Program-made: the position numbers and the translations under genes
Part shown: in pieces, positions 10,529-20,728 of the stretch
Position numbering within the stretch: position 1 is the first letter of the stretch
Layout: every line of letters begins with the position of its first letter
Origin: Craspedostauros australis
Taxonomy: Eukaryota; Bacillariophyta; Bacillariophyceae; Mastogloiales; Achnanthaceae
Direction of reading: 5' to 3'
DNA length: 64,000 nt
Assembly: GCA_026770025.1 (NCBI GenBank)
Contig: JAMXDE010000022.1
Coordinates: forward strand, 682,001 to 746,000
The notes under the pieces: model-generated
What the model was told of the DNA's origin: nothing
Seen by the model: the letters and a program-made list of their open reading frames with translations, nothing else
The model's database searches: none

Positions 10529-11324
10529 TGTTGGCAAGTTCCGCTCACGGTAACCTACGATCGTGGAAGATGGTGTTGGTTGATAGTCGTCTGTTTGCTA
10601 TTTCATTAGTTGGCTACTCCAATCCTCTTGGTGTACGCCCGTTCTCTTGCCCGATGCTCTCGGTGCTTCAATCTGTTTCGTAGATTCAGTCTCCGACTAT
10701 GAGTCGGTACGCGAGATGCTCTCTCGCTCCTCTTCTGTATTCTCTCTCTCTCTCAACATCGTGTGCTCGTCGCGCACGATACTCCGTGTTCGATACGTAC
10801 TCCGTATTCGACACTCCGTTCATTCAGTACTGGCTCCTACTCCATGAGTACTCGCCATTTGAAGTTCACCTTCTGTATCCATGATGCTGATGTCCTTCGG
10901 TCATCGGATCTTCGCCTCCTGCTCTGACTTGGAGACAGATGTCGACGTGGTGACATGATGACATCCTGTCGACGTCAGTAGGCGTCCTTCTGCTCTCCAG
11001 ATGTCATGTTCCATTGGTGATGCAGTGGTCTGTCAGATGATATCGTCATCTGAGGTTTAGTTGGGAAGTACCTCGAGATTCTCTTGGTACCATTGATGGA
11101 TGGACGGACGATCTTCCAATTCTCTCAGAAATCGTTATTTGCAAATTTCCTCCAGAAATCTTGCCCCTTTTCGTGTGTTCCATTTCCCCTGTAATTCTGA
11201 CGAATCACAGTATACTATCGACACGAATGTAGTTGTACCGTCCAAGTGCGTATGAGAGAATAACGGGTGAACGATGCACATATACACGTACATCTTGACA
11301 TATACTCACATGTACATCTCGACA
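10529..11324 (-). repeat. 5' LTR of element B (796 bp)
   Basis: Same sequence as 3325-4120 except G at 10559. On the minus strand this LTR should hold the promoter for the element transcript. TATA-like and CT-rich parts are present but no start site can be fixed by reading. Confidence 0.95.
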
Positions 11325-11330
11325 GAGTAA
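11325..11330. repeat. Target-site duplication of element B, right copy (GAGTAA)
   Basis: Second copy of GAGTAA, immediately outside the right LTR. Confidence 0.9.
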
Positions 11331-12331
11331 GTCAGGTGCTCTGGCCTGCACAATGAAATTGGTGAGCGCCTCTGGCGCCATCGCCTCTCTGCTGAGCGGC
11401 TTGGCCCAGATGAATTTGGACTCGCTGTGTGCAAAGAGCTGGAAGCACTTGTAGTGTCAAATGGATGGGACCGTGGAGAAGAATGGATCGGTTTCCACTC
11501 TTCCCTTGATTCGGTGTGACCGTAGCGCGCCCGCTCGCTGCGCACGGTACTGCCTTGGGATGAGTCTTGACTCCGTGTCGATGGGAGTATCGGCCAGCTG
11601 CGTCGATGCTGCTTTCGTTTTCTCGACCACCTGTTGTGGGAGATGCCAAAAGACCTTGTTGAAGTCAACACTGGTGTGGGATCGCCAAATGCGTCTGTGT
11701 CTGTCGCATATAGTAATATGCTTAGTTTGAGTTTGCTCGCGAGCTGTCGGTTTACGAATTGGGATGCGCAGGATATTGCCGTCGTGATTGGCCAGCGGGA
11801 TGCTGATGTCGCCAGACGATATCTGTTGCTGCCTGTTGTATTGTCGAAGCCGATCGTAGATGCTGATGTCGGACGTGCGCATGTGGTGTGTATTGAACAG
11901 TGACTGCATCTGCTGTGGATGCTTGTCAAGAGACATGTAATATGCCTTGATGAGGATCATTCCGCCTTCTGGCGGCTCGTACGCTGCCACTGTGTCAACC
12001 ATTGGAAACGTCTCGATTTGCGAGTCCACTGTCGCCACTTGGGGTGGAACTGCTGCTGGTGATTTTGGGCTACCACCCATCCAGACTTATGAACAATGTC
12101 ACCGTCCGCGCCTGAGTCTAGAATGATATAGCTGTTGCTACTATTCGTTACTCTTGACCGTCGAATTGTGTGCTCTGTATGTGGGTCGGCGCTTCTTGGA
12201 CGCGAATCTCGTAGCATATCTGGGGTCATATGCCCTGGCCCGCTCTCCGCGGCCTTTTGCGTCAAGTCCACACTGTCTTGGTCCTTGATGTATATGGCGA
12301 CCCCCGACTGCCGGCACAAAGCGCCCATCAT
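11331..12331 (-). pseudogene. Protease and N-terminal integrase of element A (frameshifted)
   Basis: The aspartic protease core is seen as YIILDSGADGDIVHKSGW in one frame (ORF 11957-12331). The following sequence moves to a second frame (11457-12080, with FWHLPQQVVEK). The integrase core just before element B is read in a third frame, including a stretch of the type KFIWAKPLSREAMAPEAL. The region is interrupted at 11330 and continues at 3324. Several frame changes show long decay. Confidence 0.8.
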
Positions 12332-12337
12332 TGGTTG

Positions 12338-13719
12338 TCAGGAGCCATTGTCACATGGTCCATACTTCTTGGTTCGATTGGTCTTGTTGCCGAATCTGGT
12401 GCGCTTGTTGGGTTTGCGCTGAGTGTGATGCTCCTGGGTCTTCGCGCACTCAGCGGGTTTGTTGCACTTGAACGTCTCCTTGCTGATGAGTTCTCCTGTC
12501 TCGCGCAAGTGACGCGAGGATTCCACCACAATCATTTGTGCAGGGGCGGGAAGGCTACAGAATATAATGTCTGGTAGTTGGTACATCGGTGGTTTCTTGT
12601 GATCCCCGGATGTAGATTCAAATGGTCGCTTGCGGTCCGTTCGCCTGTCCTTCTGGTGTGCGCGTCGATTGCGCCATGGAGATCTGTCGATCTCCGCGTT
12701 GGAGAGGACCTTGTTGTGCTTCATGAGAGTCTCGCGGACCCAATTGAAGGACTCGTCTGTCTCTTGGAGGCGAGAGACCATACTGGTGAATCGCTCATCG
12801 CGAATGTTGCGGAAGAATCTTGCAGCCTTCTGCTTGTCGCTCATTGCCGTTCCGTTGTCTTCTATTGCCTGAACAGACATGGAGAAGTCATTGACGAACG
12901 CGCTGAACGGTCCAGATCCGTCGTAGACGAGTTTGGACAGTTTGTCTTCCTCTGTTGCCACATTGTCAGCCCTGTTCTCAGTGGATTCGTATGTGCAGAT
13001 AAGGGCCTGGAAGGCTGCATGACCACTGTCTCTTTCTGCGAGGATCATGTAGTTAGCGTGTCCTTTGCACGTTTTCGAGTTGAGCACTGTGTAGAACTGG
13101 GTGTCGACATCCTTGTGGTAGTGGGCCTGGCGTGTCTCTTGCATGTAGTCTGCGTATCTGGTCGTGACCAGCTGGCGGATGAAGTCGATCTTCCACTGGT
13201 ACCATTCGATGTTGAGTCCGCTGAATGGCTCCACCTCTAGCAGGGTGACTTGTCATACTTCCATCCAGTTGACGTTGATGGCGATTGGCATACTTCCAGT
13301 GGGTGTCTTGGTGAGTGTACCACAACCTTGCAGCTCATTGCCTCAGCGAGTCCACGATTGGCAGCTTCCTTCATCGCGAGTTTCAATCGCATTTGGGTTG
13401 CCTTGCTGGTGACAGGAGTCTCGATGGTTGGTACCTCATACCCGGTCGTTGTAGTGAACTCGTTGATGGCTGCCCAATCGGTTGCTTGGTTGATTTGCCA
13501 TTCTTTTGCGAAAGCGAAGATGCGAAGGATGTTCTCAATGTTGATCGAGGTGAGTGTTGGTGAGAGAGCCAGTGCTTGGATGATGTTTTTTTCTGGACTC
13601 TTGATGGCACGTTCGATCCTTCCAAGTTGATTGTTGATGAACTCCATTTCTTTGTCATCGAGGTCAGCAAGTTCCTTGGTTATGGCTGTCAAAGCTCGGT
13701 TGTTGATCAGTCTCGCCAT
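12338..13719 (-). pseudogene. Gag of element A (two frames)
   Basis: It starts at ATG 13719 (MARLINNRALTAITKELADL). One frame stops at 13237 and a second frame takes over with EVEPFSGLNIEWYQWKIDF to 12338. The second part is a UBN2-like Gag (FSGLNIEWYQWKIDF, KAARFFRNIRDERF). The expected CCHC zinc knuckle is not evident: only a Cys/Lys-rich tail (TFKCNKPAECAKTQEHHTQ) hints at it. At least one frameshift near 13240 breaks the ORF, so it is a pseudogene. Confidence 0.8.
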
Positions 13720-13748
13720 GGTGGCTGATGTTGAAAAGGTGATAAGCT

Positions 13749-13935
13749 TGTTGGTAAACCACAACTCTTAATCTGTCAAAGTGCACAAGTAACTACTGGA
13801 GACATATTGGCCCGTTGTTGCGTGCCCTGGTCAGAGCTCTTGTTCTTTTATTGTGAGTTTTCCGAGGACAATTTCCAACCAGTACTTTGACTCATATGAT
13901 TAGAAAAGAGGTAAAAAGTATGGAGAAAGCTGTCA
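13749..13935 (-). repeat. 5' LTR of element A (about 187 bp)
   Basis: The outer end at 13935 (GCTGTCA) is fixed by the match to 1-32. The inner end is placed at TGTTGG (13749), by analogy with the LTRs of B and C, which also begin TGTTG on the plus strand. A start at TGTCAAAG (13774) is also possible. At 187 bp it is far shorter than the LTRs of B and C. Confidence 0.6.
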
Positions 13936-15750
13936 CCTGCCATCGTCACCATCGTTTCTCTTACCAACACCACCTTCATTGCCATCACCATTACCTTCCG
14001 TGATGGGATCATTCAGGTTGCTTTCCCCATCACCATCTTTGTTGCCATCACAACCATCGTCCTTGACAACAGCATTGCTGTGGCTAGCACCACCACCTTC
14101 GTTGCCATGGTGGCGACCATAGCCACTGACAACGCTATCCTGGGCGTCATCATGGCTGTCTATGTCAATGCTGCCCCAATCAACACCACCGTCGCTGTCA
14201 GCATCATCATGGCCATCGAATGCATGACGGATAACGCCATGTCCGTCATGAAAAAGGAGTAGTACCTTTGTGTGCAGTCTGGGGTGGCCATCGTCAAAAA
14301 CAGAATGGTTGATGTACATCTTCATGAACAAGTTGAAAAACTCAGATGATAGTTGAATTGGATAGATCGCCCTGATTATTTTTTGTCGATGGCATGGATG
14401 ATACCAATGGAGGGTTGTTGACAAACAGGATGGCGACGAGGAGCACGTAGCCTGTGACGAACAAGGCAATTCGCATGCACAAGAAGCTGCAGGAGAATCA
14501 AGACAACCAACTGCGGAAACCAGAGAATAGCGAAATGAAATGCCCATCATGAATAGATCAAGATAGTGACGTTGCGATAGGAAGAAACACTGACGAGGCG
14601 CATATCGCCAAAATATAACCGTAATTAACCGAAAAGACACCATCAAAAATATTAAGTCACGAACAACCAAGACCCATTTCCGAAATTTGAGGATGAAAAA
14701 TAACACGGCGTTGTGCGTGGTAGAGAAGGGTGTATAACTCTTGAAGCAAAGGTCGGATGAAGACCATTTTTATATGGATAAGATCGCACGGTGGTCTAGA
14801 TTTTGTTTTTATATGTCATGTTAAATTTTACGAAAATCTGAGTCACGACTAGGCGCGACTGCACCTTCGTTCACTCAAGTGGGTCTTAACGTGTTCGAAG
14901 CGATCGAGGAGGAAGGAAAAAGCTGGAGACACTAACGTGAATGGACACCTTCCATTATTAACTCAGAATAGCAAAGAGCTTTCGGCAAAACTACATTGTG
15001 GAACGCGACGTTTGACCCAAACGATTCAAAATATTGGATGGTCCATAAACTTAAAATAGGAAATTTAATATTCTTGGTAATTTTCCTGTTGCTATGGGGA
15101 CTATATTGAGTAGGTTGGTATGCTTAGTTCTGTTGTAATCGAAGAAAAAGTGCCACTCTACTTTACCAACGGCTGGTCGACTCGCTGACCCGGGTCATAT
15201 GTGTGCTCGGTGAGGGTTGGGGTGAAGGGCGTAGTGGTAGTCGCAACAGACGACCGCATCCGCACATTTGCAACAAAGGGAAGGGCTGGATCTTGTGGTG
15301 TTGGTGGAATGTCTGGAGACCTTGACAGTTCGTGTCGGAGGGAAACTCGACGCGCATCCAAACAAATGTGCGATGACAGACGCGATATGTGATGCACAAT
15401 TGATGGACGAAAAACCGGGATGAATCCGCTTTTGATTCATTTGGGCAACTGGAGGTACCGACAAAACAGAACAACGAATCCTTTCGAAGGTGCGCGTGCC
15501 GCAAACTGGTCAAACTGGATACGCATCCTCTCACCGTTGCTGTTGCTGTTGCTCTTGTTGCCATCGCTGATCCCCGTGCGCAAACAGTCATACCAACATT
15601 CCACACTCTGCACTCCACACTCTGCACTGCACACTCCGTAACCCACGCTCCGCAGCTATACTCGTACAACACGATACTCGGATCCGCTTCTGCCTTTCCT
15701 TGCGGGCTTAGCGACATTGCGCGCACGCACCAATCGCTGCACAGCCAAGC
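13936..15750. other. Intergenic region beside element A, with a low-complexity tract
   Basis: 13936-14262 is compositionally biased and open on both strands. The plus strand reads as a Val/Ile/Thr-rich hydrophobic chain ending at a TAG after MSVMKKE. The minus strand reads as an Asp/Gly/His-rich acidic chain that belongs to a 257-codon ORF (13933-14706). Neither resembles a family I know, and the tract ends exactly at the outer LTR, so it may be a gene remnant cut by element A. 14270-15750 is AT-richer at first and shows no convincing gene. Confidence 0.5.
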
Positions 15751-17592
15751 ATGACATTGTTGGGACTATTGGGTGGCATCGTGGTGGCCGCGCTCGCCTT
15801 TTGGTTCGCGTACGGCCAGTCATCATTCGCAGAGGTCTCGACCTGCAGCGATGATCCGATGCTGCTCTTCGAACGCAATGCATCGCACGTTTTGGATGCG
15901 ATCGACTTCCGCATGACTTCGTGCGATGCCTTTTCGTTGGGCTACGTGGAAGCGCGCGCGAAGTTCCGAACCGCGGTGCAATCGATACCGACAGCGGAGC
16001 TCAGGACCATCGTGCTTGATGACAATGACAATGACGACCTCACGATCGATGTTGCCATTCTACCTGGAGATAATGACGCAACCATCGTGCATAGCTCCGG
16101 AATGCACGGGGTGGAAGGGTACTCCGGCAGCGCCATCCAACTCGCATTCCTTCACTGGTATCAGCACCACCGCCACCAGCAACGCCAGCAACACCAGCAA
16201 CACCAGCAACAGCAAGCAGATAATGACAACGCCATGCCAACCTTCGTCTTCGTGCACGCCGTCAACCCGTATGGCATGAAGCACTACCGCCGCGTGAACG
16301 AAAACAACGTCGATCTGAACCGCAATGCTATCACCGACTTTCCCAAGTTCCTCGACGAGCGCCCAGAGAATATCGCGAACTACGACGGTTTTCGACCGCT
16401 GATCAGCCCGCAGCATGCGCCGTCGCTCTGGGACGAAACCTTGGGATACTGGATCACCGCTGTTCGCAACATATCCAAGCACGGGCTCCTCGCCATCAAG
16501 CGCGCCATGGTCGCGGGGCAGTACCATCATCCTTCTGGCTGCTTTTATGGTGGCAGAGATTTGCAGCAGTCCCTGCGGAAGCTATTTCAACTGGTCGAGT
16601 CCGATACATCAATCCTCGACGACGCGGCCGTGTGGGTCGATGTGCACACAGGGCTCGGTCCGTTCGGGAAAGACACGCTCATGATGAGTTCTGCTCCTCA
16701 GACAGCGCACCCCGATGAGCATCATGAAGCTGGCGCCGAGAAGGAAGTCGGAACGGTCGACGAGGACAGTGGCGATGACGATGGCGATGGCGATGGCGAT
16801 GACGAGAGAGGAGAGGCGCATCAAAGCGTTGCTTCCTCTCACGTCATGGATCACATCCTTTCCGAATCCAGAAGCAACAAGGAGGGCAGGCGACGTTTGT
16901 TCGCATCTGCCTTCGACATCGTCTACAGGGACGTCATCTCGCTGTCGGAATCCGCTGCGGCATCCGAGGATGAAATCGGAATGCAATCTGATGCATCCGC
17001 CGGTTACGATCTCACACAAGGCATGGTCGTGCAGGAGCTCGCGCAGCGGCAGTATCGCAAGAAGACTGCAACGATGGAGGACGAGAACGACGATAACACG
17101 GAGCAGCGCACTTCCGACGGCGTTCAGAAATATATTTCAGCGCACCCGCCAATGTTGCCGAACATCTTCACGAACCAAGAGTTCGGCACGCTGCCACCAG
17201 TTCTTGTCGGTCGCAGCTTGATTTTGGAAAACGCCATCCATCATCATTCCTCCGATCCCGACCAGCACGAGTTCGGCCGACTCTTGATGCAGCGCGCCTT
17301 CTACCCGTCCTCCACCAAATGGCGCAGATCGATCTTCCAGCGCGGGCTGGGTCTCTTGTTCGATTCCATCGAGTACAGTACCATCATTTCGAAGCAGCGC
17401 AAGCAACTTCGGGAGGCCACCGAGGCGTTGATTGCAGATGGTGGTGACGACGAACAGCAATACGAAGACGGCACAGCGAGCGAGGTGCTTGGGATGGAGG
17501 GCGATGGCAGTGTCAGCAAAGGTGGCGGTGTGGCCCACGACGACGCCAACTCCGAGGATAATGAAGATGATGACAAACACCCTGAACTGTAG
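15751..17592 (+). CDS. DUF2817 family, M14-like zinc carboxypeptidase/deacylase (613 aa)
   Basis: An N-terminal hydrophobic segment (residues 3-21) suggests a signal peptide or anchor, so the protein probably enters the secretory system. The core shows HSSGMHGVEGY (H119, E122), then VHAVNPYGMKHYRRVNEN and NVDLNRN, then WVDVHTGLG (H299). These are the zinc-ligand and substrate-binding blocks of DUF2817, a branch of the M14 carboxypeptidase/aspartoacylase clan. Reaction and substrate are unknown. A Gln/His run (142-155, from CAG/CAC repeats) and two acidic low-complexity inserts (about 325-360 and the C-terminal 50 residues) lengthen it beyond the compact bacterial members. The start at 15751 is the first ATG before the hydrophobic segment. 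No intron is evident. Confidence 0.85.
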   Translation: MTLLGLLGGIVVAALAFWFAYGQSSFAEVSTCSDDPMLLFERNASHVLDAIDFRMTSCDAFSLGYVEARAKFRTAVQSIPTAELRTIVLDDNDNDDLTIDVAILPGDNDATIVHSSGMHGVEGYSGSAIQLAFLHWYQHHRHQQRQQHQQHQQQQADNDNAMPTFVFVHAVNPYGMKHYRRVNENNVDLNRNAITDFPKFLDERPENIANYDGFRPLISPQHAPSLWDETLGYWITAVRNISKHGLLAIKRAMVAGQYHHPSGCFYGGRDLQQSLRKLFQLVESDTSILDDAAVWVDVHTGLGPFGKDTLMMSSAPQTAHPDEHHEAGAEKEVGTVDEDSGDDDGDGDGDDERGEAHQSVASSHVMDHILSESRSNKEGRRRLFASAFDIVYRDVISLSESAAASEDEIGMQSDASAGYDLTQGMVVQELAQRQYRKKTATMEDENDDNTEQRTSDGVQKYISAHPPMLPNIFTNQEFGTLPPVLVGRSLILENAIHHHSSDPDQHEFGRLLMQRAFYPSSTKWRRSIFQRGLGLLFDSIEYSTIISKQRKQLREATEALIADGGDDEQQYEDGTASEVLGMEGDGSVSKGGGVAHDDANSEDNEDDDKHPEL

Positions 17593-20125
17593 TCCTCACG
17601 AGAGAATCGAGTAATCGAGTACTCGCATGTATTCATGCCATGGTCACCTGGACCTCTGTCTCTCTCTCTCTCTCTCTCTCGTTCCAAATCGATGTGCATG
17701 GTGTGTATGTCACCTCCAAAGGTTACCGCGTGATGGCGGTGCCATGCCTTGGTTCGTGCATGGTACAATGATGCACGTGTAATCCAAACATTCCCACCAT
17801 CGTGGTGCACTGATGCAAGAGTACGAGCACGAATAGTTGTGTTCGGCAAATGACGTGTCATGTTCGCTCGTTGGACCGACTGTCGCAACTTAGCACTCGG
17901 ATCGCGGATAGTATTGCTAACGCCTCTCTTCCTGGTACTGGTGCGAGACGAATGCAAGATACTGGTGTGCGGATTGATCAAGTGAGGCGATATCACATCG
18001 AAAGGCTCACGTTTCGAAGAATCACACGAGACCCGCAGCCCTTCAGCCTTCGGCTCCGGACAGCGTCCCCTCTTGATTTGATCTATTTCGTGGTGTCTTG
18101 TACGCGTTGTTTTGGGTTGCCGGTTGCAACTGGCGACGAAGCGACCACCTCAGAGAGGTGAATGGGCTTGTTGAAGCACAAATGGTATGTATAATACCAT
18201 GTCAATTAGAGTACAAGTGCCCGAGAATATTGTTGAAGACGCAAATCGCGGTGTACCAGTCTCAGGTGTGGCTCGCGGGCACCATACAGACTGAATACAT
18301 GTCAACTGGGTGCGAGGCTGCGGAAAGTGCCAACGAGACCCGTCGTGGCGCTGTTTCCAATGTTCTTATTTTCTGGAGGGGAGAGCTGTGCCTCTGCCTT
18401 GCGTACCAATGCGAGTACCTGCGAGCTACTCTGGCTTGTACAGCACCATTGCCCCAACGCACATTGAGCACCTGATGCGCTTCTGCTCGGATTCAACAAC
18501 ATGTCAGAACGACCGATGACCAAACGTCGCGCCGTTCAGCTCTTCGTGCGAATACTCTCGCTGTTTGGATAGCTATGCAAGTGAGATCGATTCTATCGGA
18601 AGCTCCATGGAAAAGGACAGAAAGCACGGCGTTCTTCATGCTCTGACTATTGGTATGATACCCGGCATATTCGTCGTTTTCAGCGCATGTGCTATACCAT
18701 ACATGGACGCGCATCATCATGATCATGCTTGATGCGAGTCTTTGCAAGAAGACGCTGGTACTGCTTACCAAGAACACTGTCAATCGTATCGGTGGAGCTT
18801 CATCATATAATACTATGAAGATTGGAGCACGCAAGAGAACCAACATGCTTGCTTTCCATTGTTGAGCTGGACTGGGAATGTATAGTCGATGCCATGCTAC
18901 TTGTTGTCAACTACGGGATGCTCGCACCTTCCGCTGTGCGAAGATGATCAAGTAGAGCAGTACACCTGCGTTTGTCTACAGCGGCATTATGGCCGGATGT
19001 GGCCGAAGTGTTTTGCGATACAGTGCAGCGAAGAACAAGATTTCTGGACTCTACTTTTCTCTAATGTTTTATGTTATGTACTACTTCGTTGTAGTTGCTT
19101 TAACTCCGTTGCGTCTACGAGCATTGGAAAGCTACCGTTGACGATGGTGTGATGACTCTGGCCCACTGGCATGCTCGTACTAGGAGTACGCTTGTTCGCA
19201 TCCTGCTTGCTTGGCCAATTTGTTTCATTCTTTGCTGCTGCTGCGTGGGGGGTATGGCTGCCAGGTACCATCTACAAATGCGTCGATGCTGATAGGAATG
19301 GATTCTTGTGTGGCTACCTGCATCACGTTCCCGATTATGATGGCGATGGTGAAAGTACTGGCAAGGAGACATGCTGAATTCTGCGTTGAGCAGTACAGCT
19401 CCTACAAGCCAAGATGGGACGGTCCCTCATGAGGCTGCGGGTTTTGGCGGGTAAGTATATGTCACACTTGCCCATATGCTCTTCGGCTCTAACTTTGCGC
19501 ATGGGGCGCGAGTAAGACCGCCACCGCTCATATCCGTATACATCTATGAATGCATGGCTGCATGTGGATGCACGTGGGTACATGTGGCTTGCCGGGTGTG
19601 GTCTTGTGGACGCCGGTTGAATCCTTTGATTAATGATCCGTTGGCAGGCATGCTGCGGTTTGAACGTGTTCTTCATCTTGGAAGGTCCATCTTGTTCGCT
19701 CCTCCTTTTCTGGAAGGATTGGAGTTGCTGCCATTTTCCATGGCCATGGACGTTGGCATGATGCACGGTACATGGTACATGGTACATGGTGCATTGTGTA
19801 CCAGGTGTATCTACAACTCGGCGTGGGGGGTTGTGTGCATCCTTTACGCCGCCTTCCAACGTTCGCGAATGTGCTCTTGCGATGCGATGCATTGAATGGT
19901 CGGTGGATGGTGGGTAGTGGATGAATGTTAACGAGGCCCTTGCGCGTCTGTTGAAGGCATGGCGTCTTGGAGGTGAGGGAGAGAGCGAGCGAGAGAGAGT
20001 CGCGCTGCTTCACTTCTTGACCATTCCAGGATGAATTCTCGCCTATGGAATAGCATGTCGCCGCATTTGGCATACCGTCGAAGTGGATACGGGTGTGGTA
20101 ATATGCTGCTGCTTCAACAGTTGCT
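17593..20125. other. Intergenic region, no convincing gene
   Basis: Contains a (CT)n tract near 17655-17681 and tandem ggtacat units near 19769-19790. Open frames are short, overlap on both strands and carry no recognisable motif. Confidence 0.5.
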
Positions 20126-20728
20126 TCACCGTTGGCTTCGTTGCCCGTATATCTTCTTGTATTGGGCCTGCAGAGACTTGTCAGCCTTCAAACCTTCGAG
20201 GATGCGCTGGTTACCTTCGAGGAATATCTCGCTGTACTCCTCGTCATTGGAGGGTTGCTGCGTTCGTAATCGCTTTGACATGCAGTATATCTCTCGTCTG
20301 ACGTAGTTCAAACCCTGAACGACGGATTCCAAACTGGAGCTCTGTCGATCCTTCAACTCTTTGGATCGTTGCTTTTTGAGCTTTGTGCTGGACTTGTAGA
20401 TGGAATGCAGTCCGTTGCGCAGGCTCTGCCCGACTTTCTCTCGAGCGAATTCGTTGGTGCACTCCAACCAATGCCTGCCGTCGGACGATCTCTTGATGAA
20501 TCCTCCCGAACCATCGGCACCTCGGATGGAGTTGATGACGAACGAGACGACCTTGGTCTTGTCGTTCTTGTTGACCGCATTTGCGTAGTACGGTGTGGCC
20601 TGCTGGATGATCTGCCGGTAGAGCTGATTGCCATCATGGTCTGCGTAGAAGGTGCCACGGGCGCAGATTACGTGCCTCAGCCCTGGCACGAAGTTGATCG
20701 GGAGCAGGAGCTCTCGTTCTTCATTCAT
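20126..20728 (-). CDS. DUF6824-domain protein (200 aa)
   Basis: Residues about 14-105 carry the pattern of DUF6824, a domain abundant in diatoms: LRHVICARGTFYADHDGNQ (the family has a similar V-x-C-G-R-G...H-x-G-N signature), then YRQIIQQATPYYANA, then HWLECTNEFAREKVGQSLR. The C-terminal half is charged and Lys/Arg-rich (STKLKKQRSKELKDRQ), with a likely helical tail. Function is unknown; the basic composition is compatible with a nuclear role, but that is inference. The frame opens further at a TTG (20749), and the first ATG is at 20728. A GRG-to-ARG change in the signature (C-A-R-G for C-G-R-G) is notable. Confidence 0.75.
   Translation of the reverse strand: MNEERELLLPINFVPGLRHVICARGTFYADHDGNQLYRQIIQQATPYYANAVNKNDKTKVVSFVINSIRGADGSGGFIKRSSDGRHWLECTNEFAREKVGQSLRNGLHSIYKSSTKLKKQRSKELKDRQSSSLESVVQGLNYVRREIYCMSKRLRTQQPSNDEEYSEIFLEGNQRILEGLKADKSLQAQYKKIYGQRSQR

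Larger units (their letters stand above)
3325..11324 (-). mobile_element. Young Ty1/copia retrotransposon B (8000 bp), nested in element A
   Basis: A complete LTR element with 796-bp LTRs, TG...CA ends, a polypurine tract next to the 3' LTR (AGGAAGGG on the element strand, about 4121-4128), and a 6-bp target duplication. Gene order on the minus strand is a small 5' ORF, Gag, protease, integrase, RT, RNase H. One TGA (5664-5666) cuts pol before RT and a frameshift near 4377 cuts RNase H, so this copy is probably non-autonomous. The LTRs differ at one position by eye (A at 3355, G at 10559), so the insertion is recent. Confidence 0.95.
1..13935 (-). mobile_element. Old Ty1/copia-type LTR retrotransposon A, degenerate, interrupted by element B
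   Basis: Reading on the minus strand, the order is 5' LTR (right), Gag, protease, integrase, reverse transcriptase, RNase H, then 3' LTR (cut by the window start). Integrase before RT is the Ty1/copia order. The sequence at 1-32 matches the end of the LTR at 13749-13935 (both finish in GCTGTCA), which ties the two ends together. Every coding segment is broken by stops or frame changes, so the copy is dead. A second, much younger element (3325-11324) sits in the integrase, and a tRNA-like segment interrupts pol near 2100. Removing element B and one target copy leaves about 5.9 kb, the usual size of a copia element. Confidence 0.9.

Noticed and set aside
3443-10884. Small identical ORFs (66 and 61 codons) at 3443-3680 and 10647-10884
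   Set aside because: They are the same LTR sequence twice and have no coding features.
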